DNA from: an uncultured Clostridia bacterium
GTDB lineage: Bacteria > Bacillota > Clostridia > Lachnospirales > Anaerotignaceae
DNA: 25,802 nt
Reading direction: 5' to 3'
Assembly: GCA_910587195.1 (NCBI GenBank)
Contig: CAJUKL010000035.1
Span: 1-25,802, forward strand
Below, one piece after another: positions 14,634-22,518 of this stretch (positions within the stretch are counted from its first letter, which is position 1; each line of letters opens with the position of its first letter). The notes beneath the pieces were generated by a model. The model ran no database searches. It had not been told where the DNA came from and worked only from the letters and a program-made list of their open reading frames with translations. Position numbers and translations under genes: made by a program.

Positions 14634-14792
14634 GAAAAAAGGTTGAGCAAAAAATTTACCCTTTGCAAACGGAACAAAATGAAAATTTTAATGGATGGTG
14701 TACCATCGTCGTTCATTTGCAATAGCTGTTCCAGTACAAAGCACAGTCATTAAAGTTCTTTGCTAAGCTTTCTTTCAAGAAAGCGTCAAAAA
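14634..14792 (+). repeat. Hairpin-chain repeat copy R5b, in tandem with R5
   Basis: Second forward copy directly after R5, more diverged. It contains GGTTGAGCAAAAAATTTACC, CCTTTGCAAACGGAACAAAA, 'CATCGTCGTTC', a lost H2, and H1 reduced to GCTTTCTT / AAGAAAGC (about 14767-14784). The two copies fill the 407-bp gap before the CotS-like gene. Confidence 0.75.
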
Positions 14793-14817
14793 AACGTGAA
14801 ATGGAGGGAGGAGAGAA

Positions 14818-15792
14818 ATGGATGATAATTATGAAAAAATATTATGGGAAGGATACGGATTACATTTTTTAGGCGGAAACAGAATCCGTACAGGATACTT
14901 ATGCAAAACAGAGCAAGGAATTTTTGAAGTACGCAAAAGTATCGCCCCATTAAAACAAATATTGTTTGAACATGATATTAGAGAACATTTAGCACAGCAA
15001 GGATTTTATGTCAGCCAATTTTTATGTACCCAGCAGAAACTACCCTATTACTCCTGGGAAGGCAACCATTATACTGTGGAAAATGCAATAGAAGCTGAAC
15101 CTTTAGATGAGGAAGAAAAACAAACTTTTATTATAGGTGCAAAATTGCTTGCAAAATTACACAAGGCTTTAAATGGGTTTTATAGTTCTTTTGGCTATTT
15201 TTCTGGAAAAAATCGTTTAGAAATTTATGAAAAAAGAAGAATTGAACTTTTAAAAATTAAAAAAAGGATTGAAAAACAAAGCAGTTATACTCCACTAGAT
15301 TTACTTGTCAAGCAACAATTTCCCTATTATATGGAAAAAATAGAACAAGCAAAACAATTATTTTTAGAAATTAATTATCAAAAAGCCATCTATCATACAG
15401 AAAAACAAAGAACCATTTGTCATAATGTTTTTAAAGGAGAAAATATTCGACAAAATGCACAGGGTATTTTGCTAACAGGACTGTCAAAATGTACTTACGA
15501 CCATAATATGGTAGATTTTGTGATGTATTTTAGACGTTTTTTAAAAAAACAGGATTGTGATATTGCAACAGCAGAAAAAATGCTTTCTGCTTATGAATCA
15601 GAAAATCCTTTGCCTTTGTCTTATAAAAAAATGCTTCTTGCTTTGTTTATCTATCCTGAAAAATTTCTTTCTCTTTGCAATGAATATTATAATAAAAGAT
15701 ATGTTTCTCCTGCCATGCTTGAAAAAATGCAGCGTTGTATCGCTTCCATTGAAAAAAATGAAATCATGGAAAAATGGCTAAAAACGCTTTGA
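14818..15792 (+). CDS. CotS-like spore-coat protein with a degenerate kinase fold
   Basis: A 324-residue protein resembling the CotS/YutH/YsxE group, spore-coat-associated proteins with an aminoglycoside phosphotransferase/choline kinase fold. The layout fits: an N-terminal lobe (about 1-95) with GNRIRTGYLCKT and 'FEVRKS', a helical segment 'AKLLAKLHKALNGF', then the catalytic-loop equivalent 'TICHNVFKGENI' (199-210) and the metal-loop equivalent 'ILLTGLSKCTYDHNMVDF' (217-234). The loop that is normally HxD...N here reads HNVFKGEN, and the usual DFD-like motif is LTG (219-221). Both catalytic Asp are missing, so it is probably a pseudokinase with a structural role, assuming the alignment is right. 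GGAGG precedes the ATG. Confidence 0.75.
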   Translation: MDDNYEKILWEGYGLHFLGGNRIRTGYLCKTEQGIFEVRKSIAPLKQILFEHDIREHLAQQGFYVSQFLCTQQKLPYYSWEGNHYTVENAIEAEPLDEEEKQTFIIGAKLLAKLHKALNGFYSSFGYFSGKNRLEIYEKRRIELLKIKKRIEKQSSYTPLDLLVKQQFPYYMEKIEQAKQLFLEINYQKAIYHTEKQRTICHNVFKGENIRQNAQGILLTGLSKCTYDHNMVDFVMYFRRFLKKQDCDIATAEKMLSAYESENPLPLSYKKMLLALFIYPEKFLSLCNEYYNKRYVSPAMLEKMQRCIASIEKNEIMEKWLKTL

Positions 15793-15807
15793 TTTTGTCA
15801 AAAATTG

Positions 15808-15836
15808 TTGTATTTTGCCAAAGGATGATATATAAT
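15808..15836 (+). promoter_or_regulatory. Promoter of the HNH gene
   Basis: TTGTAT (15808-15813), 17-bp spacer, TATAAT (15831-15836). The -10 overlaps an in-frame upstream ATG (15835), which rules that ATG out as the start. Confidence 0.7.
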
Positions 15837-15870
15837 GAAAATATCATTTGAAAAGAAAAGAGGCGTTTTT

Positions 15871-16131
15871 ATGGGATATAGAAATGATTTTTTTGAAAAA
15901 AATAAATCAAATCATGGTTGGTATACTTGTGTCAGATGTGGCAAAAAATTGCGGAAAAGTGATGTTGATATTGACCATATTATTCCACAAAGTAGAGGCG
16001 GCAGCGACAGTCTTTTTAATTTACAATGTATGTGCAAAACTTGCAACCGTTCCAAACAAAATAGCATGGGACTGGATACGGTGACAGATTTGGGAAAAAA
16101 TTTTTTTAGAAATGTATTCCGAAAAAAATAA
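15871..16131 (+). CDS. Small HNH endonuclease-family protein
   Basis: An 86-residue single-domain HNH protein. Four zinc-ligand Cys (Cys20, Cys23, Cys55, Cys58; VRCGKKL and CMCKTCNRSK) frame the beta-beta-alpha metal motif DIDHIIPQSRGGSD (33-46), with His36, Asn50 and Asn59 as the HNH positions. This McrA-like architecture cuts or nicks DNA in many contexts. There is no partner methylase or phage gene nearby, so its role is unknown. The start at 15871 is chosen because GAGG lies 8 bp upstream and the promoter -10 overlaps the alternative ATG at 15835. It has its own promoter and terminator. Confidence 0.85.
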   Translation: MGYRNDFFEKNKSNHGWYTCVRCGKKLRKSDVDIDHIIPQSRGGSDSLFNLQCMCKTCNRSKQNSMGLDTVTDLGKNFFRNVFRKK

Positions 16132-16134
16132 AGC

Positions 16135-16175
16135 AAAAAGCCGGGAAAAACAAGTTGTTTTTTTACGGCTTTTTC
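16135..16175 (+). terminator. Intrinsic terminator of the HNH gene
   Basis: AAAAAGCCG...CGGCTTTTT hairpin with inner pairing AAAAACA / TTGTTTTT, ending in a T run. Confidence 0.75.
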
Positions 16176-16214
16176 TATTTTTTTAATTTTATTACAAAAC
16201 TACTTACTTTTTTA

Positions 16215-16242
16215 TTGACTTTTTTTTTATTTGCGCTATAAT
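16215..16242 (+). promoter_or_regulatory. Promoter of tRNA-Leu
   Basis: TTGACT (16215-16220), 16-bp spacer, TATAAT (16237-16242), about 18 bp before the tRNA. Confidence 0.85.
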
Positions 16243-16259
16243 AGAAAATAATTCAATAT

Positions 16260-16339
16260 GCGGATATGGCGGAACTGGCAGACGCGCTGGACTTAGAATC
16301 CAGTCCGAGAGGGTGCAGGTTCGATTCCTGTTATCCGCA
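16260..16339 (+). tRNA. tRNA-Leu (anticodon UAG)
   Basis: Acceptor arms GCGGATA (16260-16266) and TATCCGC (16332-16338), anticodon arm CTGGA-CTTAGAA-TCCAG giving anticodon TAG, a long class II variable arm (TCCGAGAGGGTG), and T-arm GCAGG-TTCGATT-CCTGT. The discriminator base is A, as expected for Leu. CCA is not encoded. Confidence 0.97.
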
Positions 16340-16341
16340 CT

Positions 16342-16371
16342 AAAACCCCTTGGTTTTTCAAGGGGTTTTTT
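16342..16371 (+). terminator. Intrinsic terminator after tRNA-Leu
   Basis: AAAACCCCTTG-gttttt-CAAGGGGTTTTTT, directly after the tRNA. Confidence 0.9.
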
Positions 16372-16419
16372 AATTGTGTTGCATTATTTTTTAAAAAAAT
16401 TTACTGTCCTTATAAAATA

Positions 16420-16887
16420 TCATTGTTTTATAATCGCAATTTTTAATTGATGAAAAAAAGAAAGTACCCATTCGTCCCAAGCATATTCTGCTGTTTTATC
16501 AAAAGAAAAAGGTTTTAAGGAGCAGCCTGTCGTACAAGTAACGGTATTTTGTTCAAAAATCATATTTAAAAAAAAGGTCGCTGGAATAGAACAAACCATA
16601 TTATTTTTATGTTCGGGTAAAGAAAATATAATTTTAATATTTTTTGGCAATTTCTGCCCTTTAATAATTTCAAAAGCATAGTGACGAATTTCCTGCCAAA
16701 AACAATAATTATCTGTCATCAATTCTTGTTCTGCCAAAGAATAATATTGTTTATTTCTTGTGCCATCTATTTGAAAAAGGGCAAAGGTAGTAATATCCAT
16801 TTGACGTATGTAAAAATCATCAAAAGCATTTTGCTTTAGCAATAAATTCATAAACTCTTTGGTATCATGAATAATAAATGAAATCAT
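16420..16887 (-). CDS. DUF5721 family protein
   Basis: A 155-residue soluble protein with no signal peptide. The N-terminal segment MISFIIHDTKEFMNLLLKQN, followed by AFDDFYIRQMDITTFALFQI, fits the DUF5721 family of Lachnospiraceae and relatives as I recall it; the function of the family is not known. The start is the second ATG (16887), because AAGAGG lies 6 bp before it, whereas the first ATG at 16893 directly abuts that site. It is divergent from the acyltransferase gene across about 170 bp. Existence is likely; the family call is moderate. Confidence 0.7.
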   Translation of the reverse strand: MISFIIHDTKEFMNLLLKQNAFDDFYIRQMDITTFALFQIDGTRNKQYYSLAEQELMTDNYCFWQEIRHYAFEIIKGQKLPKNIKIIFSLPEHKNNMVCSIPATFFLNMIFEQNTVTCTTGCSLKPFSFDKTAEYAWDEWVLSFFHQLKIAIIKQ

Positions 16888-16960
16888 AATCATCCTCTTT
16901 TCCGTTTTTAATCTTTTTTATTTTACAATGAATTACAATACATTACAATCTATTTTCTGT

Positions 16961-16989
16961 TTGTACCTGACAGTCATCTGTGGTAAAAT
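16961..16989 (+). promoter_or_regulatory. Candidate promoter of the acyltransferase gene
   Basis: TTGTAC (16961-16966), 17-bp spacer, TAAAAT (16984-16989), about 60 bp before the AGAGGTG ribosome-binding site. Confidence 0.45.
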
Positions 16990-17059
16990 AATTGGAAATG
17001 AAACAAAAGAACTCTATAAAGTTAAAAAAGATACTTAATGGAAACGATAGAGGTGTAAT

Positions 17060-18595
17060 ATGCTATTTAATTCTTTTCATTTTATATTGTTTTTTATCCT
17101 TATTACAACCATATATTATAGTATTTCACATAAAATTCGTTGGCTGCTTCTTTTGCTTGCAAGCTATTATTTTTATATTTGCTGGCGTCCCAAGCAAATA
17201 ATATTTATTTTACTTATTATTTTTTCCACTTTTACCAATTATATTTTTTCTTTGGCAATGTATCGGGAAAAAAAACGTAAAAAAAGGAAAAAATATTTAT
17301 ACATTACATTATTTATTAATTTTGGTCTATTATTTTTGTTTAAATATGCTGTATTTATGAATGAAACAATTATGCATCTTATTACAAACATGATAGCATG
17401 GCAATATAGAGATTTAGGAGCAGAGCAGGCACTTTTAAAGGCACAATTATTTTTGTCAAACTATCCTGCAAGGGATTTTGATATAATTCTTCCAATGGGA
17501 ATTTCTTTTTATACTTTTCAAGCGACCAGCTACAGCATAGATGTTTACCGAAGGGACATAAAACCGGTACGACATTATGGTATTTTTTCTTTATTTATTT
17601 CTTTTTTTCCGCAGTTAGTAGCGGGCCCCATCGAAAGAAGCCGTAATTTATTACCGCAGTTTTATCAAAAACATACCTTTAAAATGGAAAATATATTACT
17701 AGGTCTAAAATGGATGTTATGGGGATTTTTTAAAAAAATTGTCATTGCGGACAGAGTTTCCACCGCAGTCAATACCATTTATAATGCTCCTACAAATTAT
17801 AGCGGTTTTTATTTTGTACTTGCTACTATTTTATTTGCTTTTCAAATTTACTGTGATTTTAGTGGATATTCTGATATTGCTCTAGGCAGTGCAAAGGTAT
17901 TAGGCTTCCGTTTAATGCACAATTTTGAAAAACCATATCTTTCCAAAAGCATCAAAGAGATTTGGAGAAGATGGCATGTTTCGCTTTCCACATGGTTTAT
18001 GGATTATATTTATATTCCTTTAGGGGGCAATCGCAAAGGAAAGCTACGAAAGTGTTTTAATTTATTTTTTACCTTTTTTATTAGTGGCATTTGGCATGGT
18101 GCCAACTGGACATTTGCCTTATGGGGTGCCATGCATGGTGTTTATTTAGTAATTGGTATTTTAACAGAAAAAATAAGAACAAAAATAAAGAAGTTTTTCC
18201 ATTTAGATGGCAGTAAAATAGTACATTTTATTTGTATTGTAGTTACATTTTTGTTGTTTACCCTTAGTTTAATTATGTTTCGAGCCAATACTATTACAGA
18301 TGCTTTTTATATTTTTCGTCATTTATTGGATAATTTGCAGCAATGGACAAGTGCACAATATTTATATGAAGTGATAACAAGCATGGGAATCAATTTAGTA
18401 GAGTTAATCATTGTTGTAGTATCTATTTTGTTTTTGATGTTTTTGGAAATTGCTACCGGGAAAGAATATGTAATAGATGGCATAGAAAAAAGAAATGTTA
18501 TTGTACGCATGGCTTTTTATATTCTATTAAGTACTTGGATACTTTGTACTGGTGTATTTTACAATTCCGGAGAATTTATCTACTTCCAATTTTAA
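17060..18595 (+). CDS. Membrane-bound O-acyltransferase (MBOAT, AlgI-like)
   Basis: A 511-residue polytopic membrane protein that transfers acyl, usually acetyl, groups toward extracellular polysaccharides. It starts with hydrophobic segments (about 7-22, 28-41, 47-65) and has roughly ten membrane spans. AlgI/DltB-type signatures are GISFYTFQATSYSIDVYR (147-164), FPQLVAGPIERS (183-194), 'QIYCDFSGYSDIA' (262-274), and the two active-site His: His306 in WRRWHVSLSTW and His346 in 'SGIWHGANW'. Length is normal for the family. The SGNH-like protein at 19042 is the expected partner, as with AlgI and AlgX/AlgJ. The gene ends two bases before hairpin H1 of repeat R6. The substrate cannot be read from sequence, because no polysaccharide synthesis genes are in the window. 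Confidence 0.93.
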   Translation: MLFNSFHFILFFILITTIYYSISHKIRWLLLLLASYYFYICWRPKQIIFILLIIFSTFTNYIFSLAMYREKKRKKRKKYLYITLFINFGLLFLFKYAVFMNETIMHLITNMIAWQYRDLGAEQALLKAQLFLSNYPARDFDIILPMGISFYTFQATSYSIDVYRRDIKPVRHYGIFSLFISFFPQLVAGPIERSRNLLPQFYQKHTFKMENILLGLKWMLWGFFKKIVIADRVSTAVNTIYNAPTNYSGFYFVLATILFAFQIYCDFSGYSDIALGSAKVLGFRLMHNFEKPYLSKSIKEIWRRWHVSLSTWFMDYIYIPLGGNRKGKLRKCFNLFFTFFISGIWHGANWTFALWGAMHGVYLVIGILTEKIRTKIKKFFHLDGSKIVHFICIVVTFLLFTLSLIMFRANTITDAFYIFRHLLDNLQQWTSAQYLYEVITSMGINLVELIIVVVSILFLMFLEIATGKEYVIDGIEKRNVIVRMAFYILLSTWILCTGVFYNSGEFIYFQF

Positions 18596-19015
18596 CTTAC
18601 TTTCTTGAAAGAAAGTAAGCAAAGAACTTTTGTGCGGTGCAAAACGTCCGGTGGACGTTTGTTCTGCACTGACCGAAACGAAGTGTAGATAACTTCGTTT
18701 CGCTGCCGTGTGTTGGACGTGAACAGTTGTTGTAGTTGAACGACAACTGTTCACCATACGTTAAAAAAGTCGTTCTGGTTCGTTAGCAAAAGGAAAAGTT
18801 TAGACGCAAGCCCTTTTCAAAGGGCTTGCGAGAGTTTGAGAGCAGAGTTCTCAAGGTTTTCTACGCTTGCAAGCGTGTTTTTGAAGGGTCGCTGAACATC
18901 CAGTGGACGTTCAGCGACGACCAGAGCGAAGCGTAAACTTTGAGGAAACTTTTCACAAGTGAAAAAAGTTTCCCCAAGAACTTCTGACTTTTGTTCAGTT
19001 TAATAGAAACCACTT
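18594..19015 (-). repeat. Hairpin-chain repeat copy R6 (longest, composite)
   Basis: Reverse copy filling the 446-bp gap between the acyltransferase and SGNH genes. In order: H1 (18598-18621), an inserted H7a (outer stem GTGCA/TGCAC at 18637-18641 and 18665-18669), H2-like 'ACTTCGTTTCGCTGCCGTG', H4 with a GC-richer stem (CGCAAGCCCTTT / AAAGGGCTTGCG, 18805-18830), H5 (TTGAGAGC-aga-GTTCTCAA), H6 (ACGCTTG/CAAGCGT), H7b (outer stem GTCGCT/AGCGAC at 18888-18893 and 18913-18918), then tail hairpins GAAACTTTTCAC / TGAAAAAAGTTTC and CTGA...TCAG. The presence of two H7 modules shows the family is mosaic. Confidence 0.85.
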
Positions 19016-19041
19016 CTTTCTAAGAAAAAAGGAGCTTTTTT

Positions 19042-20079
19042 ATGAAAAAAAAGAGTTTTATCATTAAATTTTTAATTTATGCCATTTGTGTAGTGGTATT
19101 ATTTCAGCAAATGGGCTTGCGTTATCAGGAAGCAGCAAGTCACAACATCATCAATGCCTTTACGCAAAAACGCTTTGAAGATTTTTATGCTTTGCCTCAA
19201 AACAGTTTAAATATGGTCTTTATCGGTTCCTCTCATTCCTATTGTACCTTTGACCCAGAATTGTTTGACAATCATTTTGCTATTTCTAGTTATCAAATGG
19301 GGACACCCTTGCAGCATCTTGATACAAGCTATTATGAATTGTTAGAGATTTATCGTACACAAACACCAGATGTTGTTGTACTAGAAACCTATTGGGATGT
19401 ATTAGATGATAGATTTGAGATGAAACAGGCAAACTCCTTTTTTGAGGTACTGCAAAATGAAGAATTAAAAAAAGAATATATTCAAAAAGTGTTTCCCTTA
19501 TCAGAAAAAATAAAATATTATTTGCTGCCAATTCGTTTTCAACAGGATTATTTTGCCTATGAAGCAAATGAAATCAGTAAAAAAATAGAGCAGACTTATG
19601 GTGTACAAAAGAAAAAAATACAATATCAGGAAGGAGAAGAATATTATCGTTCCAAAGGCTATGTCTATTGTAATATGGGAATGTTGCCCGGAGAATATAA
19701 CGAAACCAATCAATTTCGAGGTTTAGATGGAAAAAATTGGGAAATAGACGAAACACAAGCAGGTTATGTTAAAAAAATTGCAGCACTCTGCAAACAAAAA
19801 GGGAGCGAGCTGGTTATGGTGACAGCACCTATTGCTTTAGTTTCTATGGATTATATTCAAAATTATGATAAAATTCATCAAAAAATGGCAGCACTTGCAG
19901 AGGAAGTTCATGCAAATTATATTGATTATAATGTAATCAATCAACAAATAGGAATGCTTACTAACGAAAATTTTAGAGATGATGCACATTTAAACGATAG
20001 TGGTGTGCAGATTGTAGATAGGCACTTTATTAATTGGCTGACAGAAAATACTTCATTTTTCGCCAAAGATAGACAATAA
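19042..20079 (+). CDS. SGNH/DltD-AlgX-like protein, probable partner of the O-acyltransferase
   Basis: A 345-residue protein with one N-terminal membrane anchor (about 5-23, FIIKFLIYAICVVVLF) and an outside domain. 'VFIGSSHSYCTFDP' (59-72) provides the nucleophile Ser of the SGNH-type fold, and 'DDAHLNDSGVQIV' (313-325) provides the Asp313/His316 pair, so the triad looks complete. 'TPDVVVLETYWDVLDD' is a further conserved block. Family members work with MBOAT proteins to place acetyl groups on exported polysaccharide, or remove them. It follows the MBOAT gene on the same strand, although repeat R6 separates them. The ATG has AAGGAG 8 bp upstream. Enzymatic direction and substrate are inferred. 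Confidence 0.8.
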   Translation: MKKKSFIIKFLIYAICVVVLFQQMGLRYQEAASHNIINAFTQKRFEDFYALPQNSLNMVFIGSSHSYCTFDPELFDNHFAISSYQMGTPLQHLDTSYYELLEIYRTQTPDVVVLETYWDVLDDRFEMKQANSFFEVLQNEELKKEYIQKVFPLSEKIKYYLLPIRFQQDYFAYEANEISKKIEQTYGVQKKKIQYQEGEEYYRSKGYVYCNMGMLPGEYNETNQFRGLDGKNWEIDETQAGYVKKIAALCKQKGSELVMVTAPIALVSMDYIQNYDKIHQKMAALAEEVHANYIDYNVINQQIGMLTNENFRDDAHLNDSGVQIVDRHFINWLTENTSFFAKDRQ

Positions 20080-20083
20080 ACTA

Positions 20084-20112
20084 TTGCACGATAGAAAATG
20101 CTATATTATAAT
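20084..20112 (+). promoter_or_regulatory. glnS promoter
   Basis: TTGCAC (20084-20089), 17-bp spacer, TATAAT (20107-20112). It lies just after the stop of the SGNH gene and about 80 bp before the glnS start. Confidence 0.8.
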
Positions 20113-20190
20113 AAAATATAGTGTTTAAATTGGAAATAAATGGGTATCCTAATAATAGAACATCCATTAAAATATTGGGAGGTAGAAGTT

Positions 20191-21864
20191 ATGGAAGAAA
20201 AAAAAGAAAATGGTTTGAGCAATACAGGAAACTTTATACATACGTATGTGCAGGAAGATTTGGAAGGAAAACTGAATAAAATACATACACGTTTTCCGCC
20301 AGAGCCGAATGGTTATTTGCACATTGGACATGCAAAATCCATTTGTTTAAACTTTGGTATAGCAAAATTATATGGTGGAAAGTGTAATTTACGTTTTGAT
20401 GACACAAACCCTACCAAAGAAGATACAGAATATGTAGAATCTATTAAAGAAGATGTAAAATGGCTGGGTTTTGATTGGGAAGATAGATTATATTTTGCTT
20501 CTAGTTATTTTGAAAAATATTATGAAGTTGCTGTAAAATTGATTCGAGAAGGCAAGGCTTTTGTTTGTGATTTAACAGCAGAACAAATGAGAGAATACAG
20601 AGGCACTTTAAACACTCCTGGAAAAGAAAGCCCTTATCGCAACAGAAGTATAGAAGAAAATTTAGACCTATTTGAAAGAATGAAAAAGGGAGAATTTCCA
20701 GATGGTGCAAAAACATTAAGAGCAAAAATTGATATGGCTTCTCCTAACATCAATATGAGAGACCCAGTATTATATCGAATTGCCCATGCAACACACCATA
20801 CAACAGGCGACGAATGGTGTATTTATCCCATGTATGACTTTGCACATCCATTAGAAGACGCCATTGAAGGCATTACCCACTCTATTTGTACCATGGAATT
20901 TGAGGATCATAGACCACTTTATGATTGGGTTGTCAAAGAGGCAGGATTTACAAGCAATCCGCCTAGACAAATTGAATTTGCCCGTTTAGGATTAACAAAT
21001 ACCGTTATGAGCAAACGAAAATTAAGAGCATTGGTTGAAGAAGGATTGGTAGACGGTTGGGACGACCCACGTATGCCGACCATATCCGGTTTACGTCGCA
21101 GAGGATTTACACCAGAATCTATTCGAGATTTTTGTGAAAGAATTGGTGTTTCAAAAGCGAACAGTATTGTAGACAGTGGTTTATTAGAATATTGCATCAG
21201 AGATGATTTAAAAGCAAAAGCAAAAGTTGTTATGGCAATTTTGCACCCCTTAAAATTAGTCATTACCAATTATCCAGAAGGACAAATTGAACTGATGGAA
21301 ATTGAAAACAATCCAGAAAATCCAGAATTAGGTACAAGACAAGTTCCTTTTACCAAAAACCTTTATATTGAGCAAGAGGATTTTATGGAAGAACCAGTAA
21401 AAAAATTCTTCCGATTGGCACCAGGCAAAGAAGTTCGTTTAAAAGGTGCTTACTTTGTTACTTGTACAGATGTCATCAAAGATGAAAATGGTAATTTGAT
21501 AGAAGTACATTGTACCTATGACCCCGAAACAAAAAGTGGCTCTGGCTTTACAGGCAGAAAAGTAAAAGGAACATTGCATTGGGTAAGTGCAGACCATTGT
21601 GTTCAAACAACAGCAAGATTATATGATTATATGATGTTGGATAATCCAGAAAATGGTGATATGATTATGAATCCAAATTCTTTAGAGGTAATTAAAAACT
21701 GTTATGTTGAACCAGCCATAGAAGAAGCAAAACCAGGCGACAAATATCAATTTATGAGAAATGGCTATTTCTGTGTAGACACAAAAGATACAACAAAAAA
21801 TCATATGGTATTTAACCGTATTGTATCCTTAAAAAGTTCTTTTAAATTGACAGGACAAAAATAA
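20191..21864 (+). CDS. glnS: Glutaminyl-tRNA synthetase
   Basis: A 557-residue class I aminoacyl-tRNA synthetase that charges tRNA-Gln with glutamine using ATP. The Rossmann catalytic core shows FPPEPNGYLHIGHAKS with HIGH at 44-47, 'LRFDDTNP', 'WLGFDW', 'TGDEWCIYPMYDFAHP' and the KMSKS-equivalent VMSKRK at 272-277. The C-terminal beta-barrel anticodon-binding part runs from about 345 to 557. Length matches E. coli GlnRS (554). The start is set at 20191, preceded by GGGAGG; an in-frame ATG at 20140 would add 17 residues without such a site. Its presence implies direct Gln-tRNA formation, not only the GatCAB transamidation route. A weak A/T hairpin follows the stop. Confidence 0.96.
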   Translation: MEEKKENGLSNTGNFIHTYVQEDLEGKLNKIHTRFPPEPNGYLHIGHAKSICLNFGIAKLYGGKCNLRFDDTNPTKEDTEYVESIKEDVKWLGFDWEDRLYFASSYFEKYYEVAVKLIREGKAFVCDLTAEQMREYRGTLNTPGKESPYRNRSIEENLDLFERMKKGEFPDGAKTLRAKIDMASPNINMRDPVLYRIAHATHHTTGDEWCIYPMYDFAHPLEDAIEGITHSICTMEFEDHRPLYDWVVKEAGFTSNPPRQIEFARLGLTNTVMSKRKLRALVEEGLVDGWDDPRMPTISGLRRRGFTPESIRDFCERIGVSKANSIVDSGLLEYCIRDDLKAKAKVVMAILHPLKLVITNYPEGQIELMEIENNPENPELGTRQVPFTKNLYIEQEDFMEEPVKKFFRLAPGKEVRLKGAYFVTCTDVIKDENGNLIEVHCTYDPETKSGSGFTGRKVKGTLHWVSADHCVQTTARLYDYMMLDNPENGDMIMNPNSLEVIKNCYVEPAIEEAKPGDKYQFMRNGYFCVDTKDTTKNHMVFNRIVSLKSSFKLTGQK

Positions 21865-21919
21865 AATTTTTTTTAAAAAAATTTTTATACAGTTGCCCCA
21901 TTTTTTGCAGAGAAAAATA

Positions 21920-21948
21920 TTGCAAAACCGCAAAAACTATGATATACT
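21920..21948 (+). promoter_or_regulatory. rpmE promoter
   Basis: TTGCAA (21920-21925), 17-bp spacer, TATACT (21943-21948). The leader of about 50 nt contains a short AATAAT...ATTATT stem before the GAGGTG ribosome-binding site. Confidence 0.75.
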
Positions 21949-22005
21949 ACCACTGTTGTCTTTAAATAATGTAAATTATTGATCAACAGAAAGAGGTGAA
22001 TGATA

Positions 22006-22209
22006 ATGAGAGAAGGAATCCATCCTAAATACAATCAAGTAACAGTAAAATGCAACTGTGGAAACGAATTTGTAACAGGCTCCACAAAAGAAGAAATCAG
22101 AGTTGAAGTTTGTTCAAAATGCCATCCATTTTATACCGGAAGCCAGAAATTATTACTAGAAGCAGGCGGTAGAGTTGAGAAGTTTAACAAAAAATATGGC
22201 AGAAAATAA
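22006..22209 (+). CDS. rpmE: 50S ribosomal protein L31, zinc-binding (C+) type
   Basis: A 67-residue large-subunit ribosomal protein. The start MREGIHPKYNQVTVKCNCG is characteristic, and the four zinc ligands Cys16, Cys18, Cys36 and Cys39 (VKCNCG, EVCSKCHPF) are all present, so this is the zinc-containing form rather than the zinc-independent paralogue induced under zinc limitation. 'FYTGSQKLLLEAGGRVEKF' is conserved. The second ATG (22006) is chosen because GAGGTG lies 7 bp before it; the first ATG (22000) is too close. It has its own promoter and terminator and precedes the DUF1385-prmC-prfA cluster, as in many Clostridia. Confidence 0.97.
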   Translation: MREGIHPKYNQVTVKCNCGNEFVTGSTKEEIRVEVCSKCHPFYTGSQKLLLEAGGRVEKFNKKYGRK

Positions 22210-22220
22210 TATAAATGGTC

Positions 22221-22250
22221 AAAAGGGTGGGGTAAATTCCCGCCTTTTTT
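22221..22250 (+). terminator. Intrinsic terminator of rpmE
   Basis: AAAAGGGTGGG...CCCGCCTTTTTT hairpin with two G-T pairs, ending in a T run. Repeat R7 starts right after it. Confidence 0.8.
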
Positions 22251-22465
22251 CACGCTCGCTTTCTTGAAAGAAAGCATAGAACTTTGTGCAAAACTTCGTT
22301 TTGCTGCTGTGTGTTGGAGTTGAGTAGTAGCTTTAGATGAACAATAACGGAGCACCAGTGGTCAAAAATTCGTTCTGTTCCGTTTGCGAGAGGTAAAGTT
22401 TTTTGTCTAACTTTTTTTCAAAAAAGTTGGTGGAGTTTGAGGCAAAGCCTCAAGGTTTTACTATT
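22251..22465 (-). repeat. Hairpin-chain repeat copy R7
   Basis: Reverse copy. H1 is shortened to GCTTTCTT / AAGAAAGC (about 22258-22275). It is followed by H2 (GCAAAAC-ttc-GTTTTGC), 'GAACAATAACGGAGCACC', H4 (AACTTTTTTT / AAAAAAGTT) and H5 (TTGAGGC-aaa-GCCTCAA, then GGTTTTA). It lacks H6-H8. It fills most of the gap before the DUF1385 gene. Confidence 0.85.
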
Positions 22466-22518
22466 TTTAAAGTTTTCAGAGTTTTCTTAACAATACAATA
22501 TAGAAAGAAGTTGAGAAA

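Noticed and set aside
14295..14753. Long plus-strand open frame running from the end of cca through repeats R5 and R5b
   Set aside because: It overlaps cca in another frame, has no ribosome-binding site, and its sequence is translated repeat.
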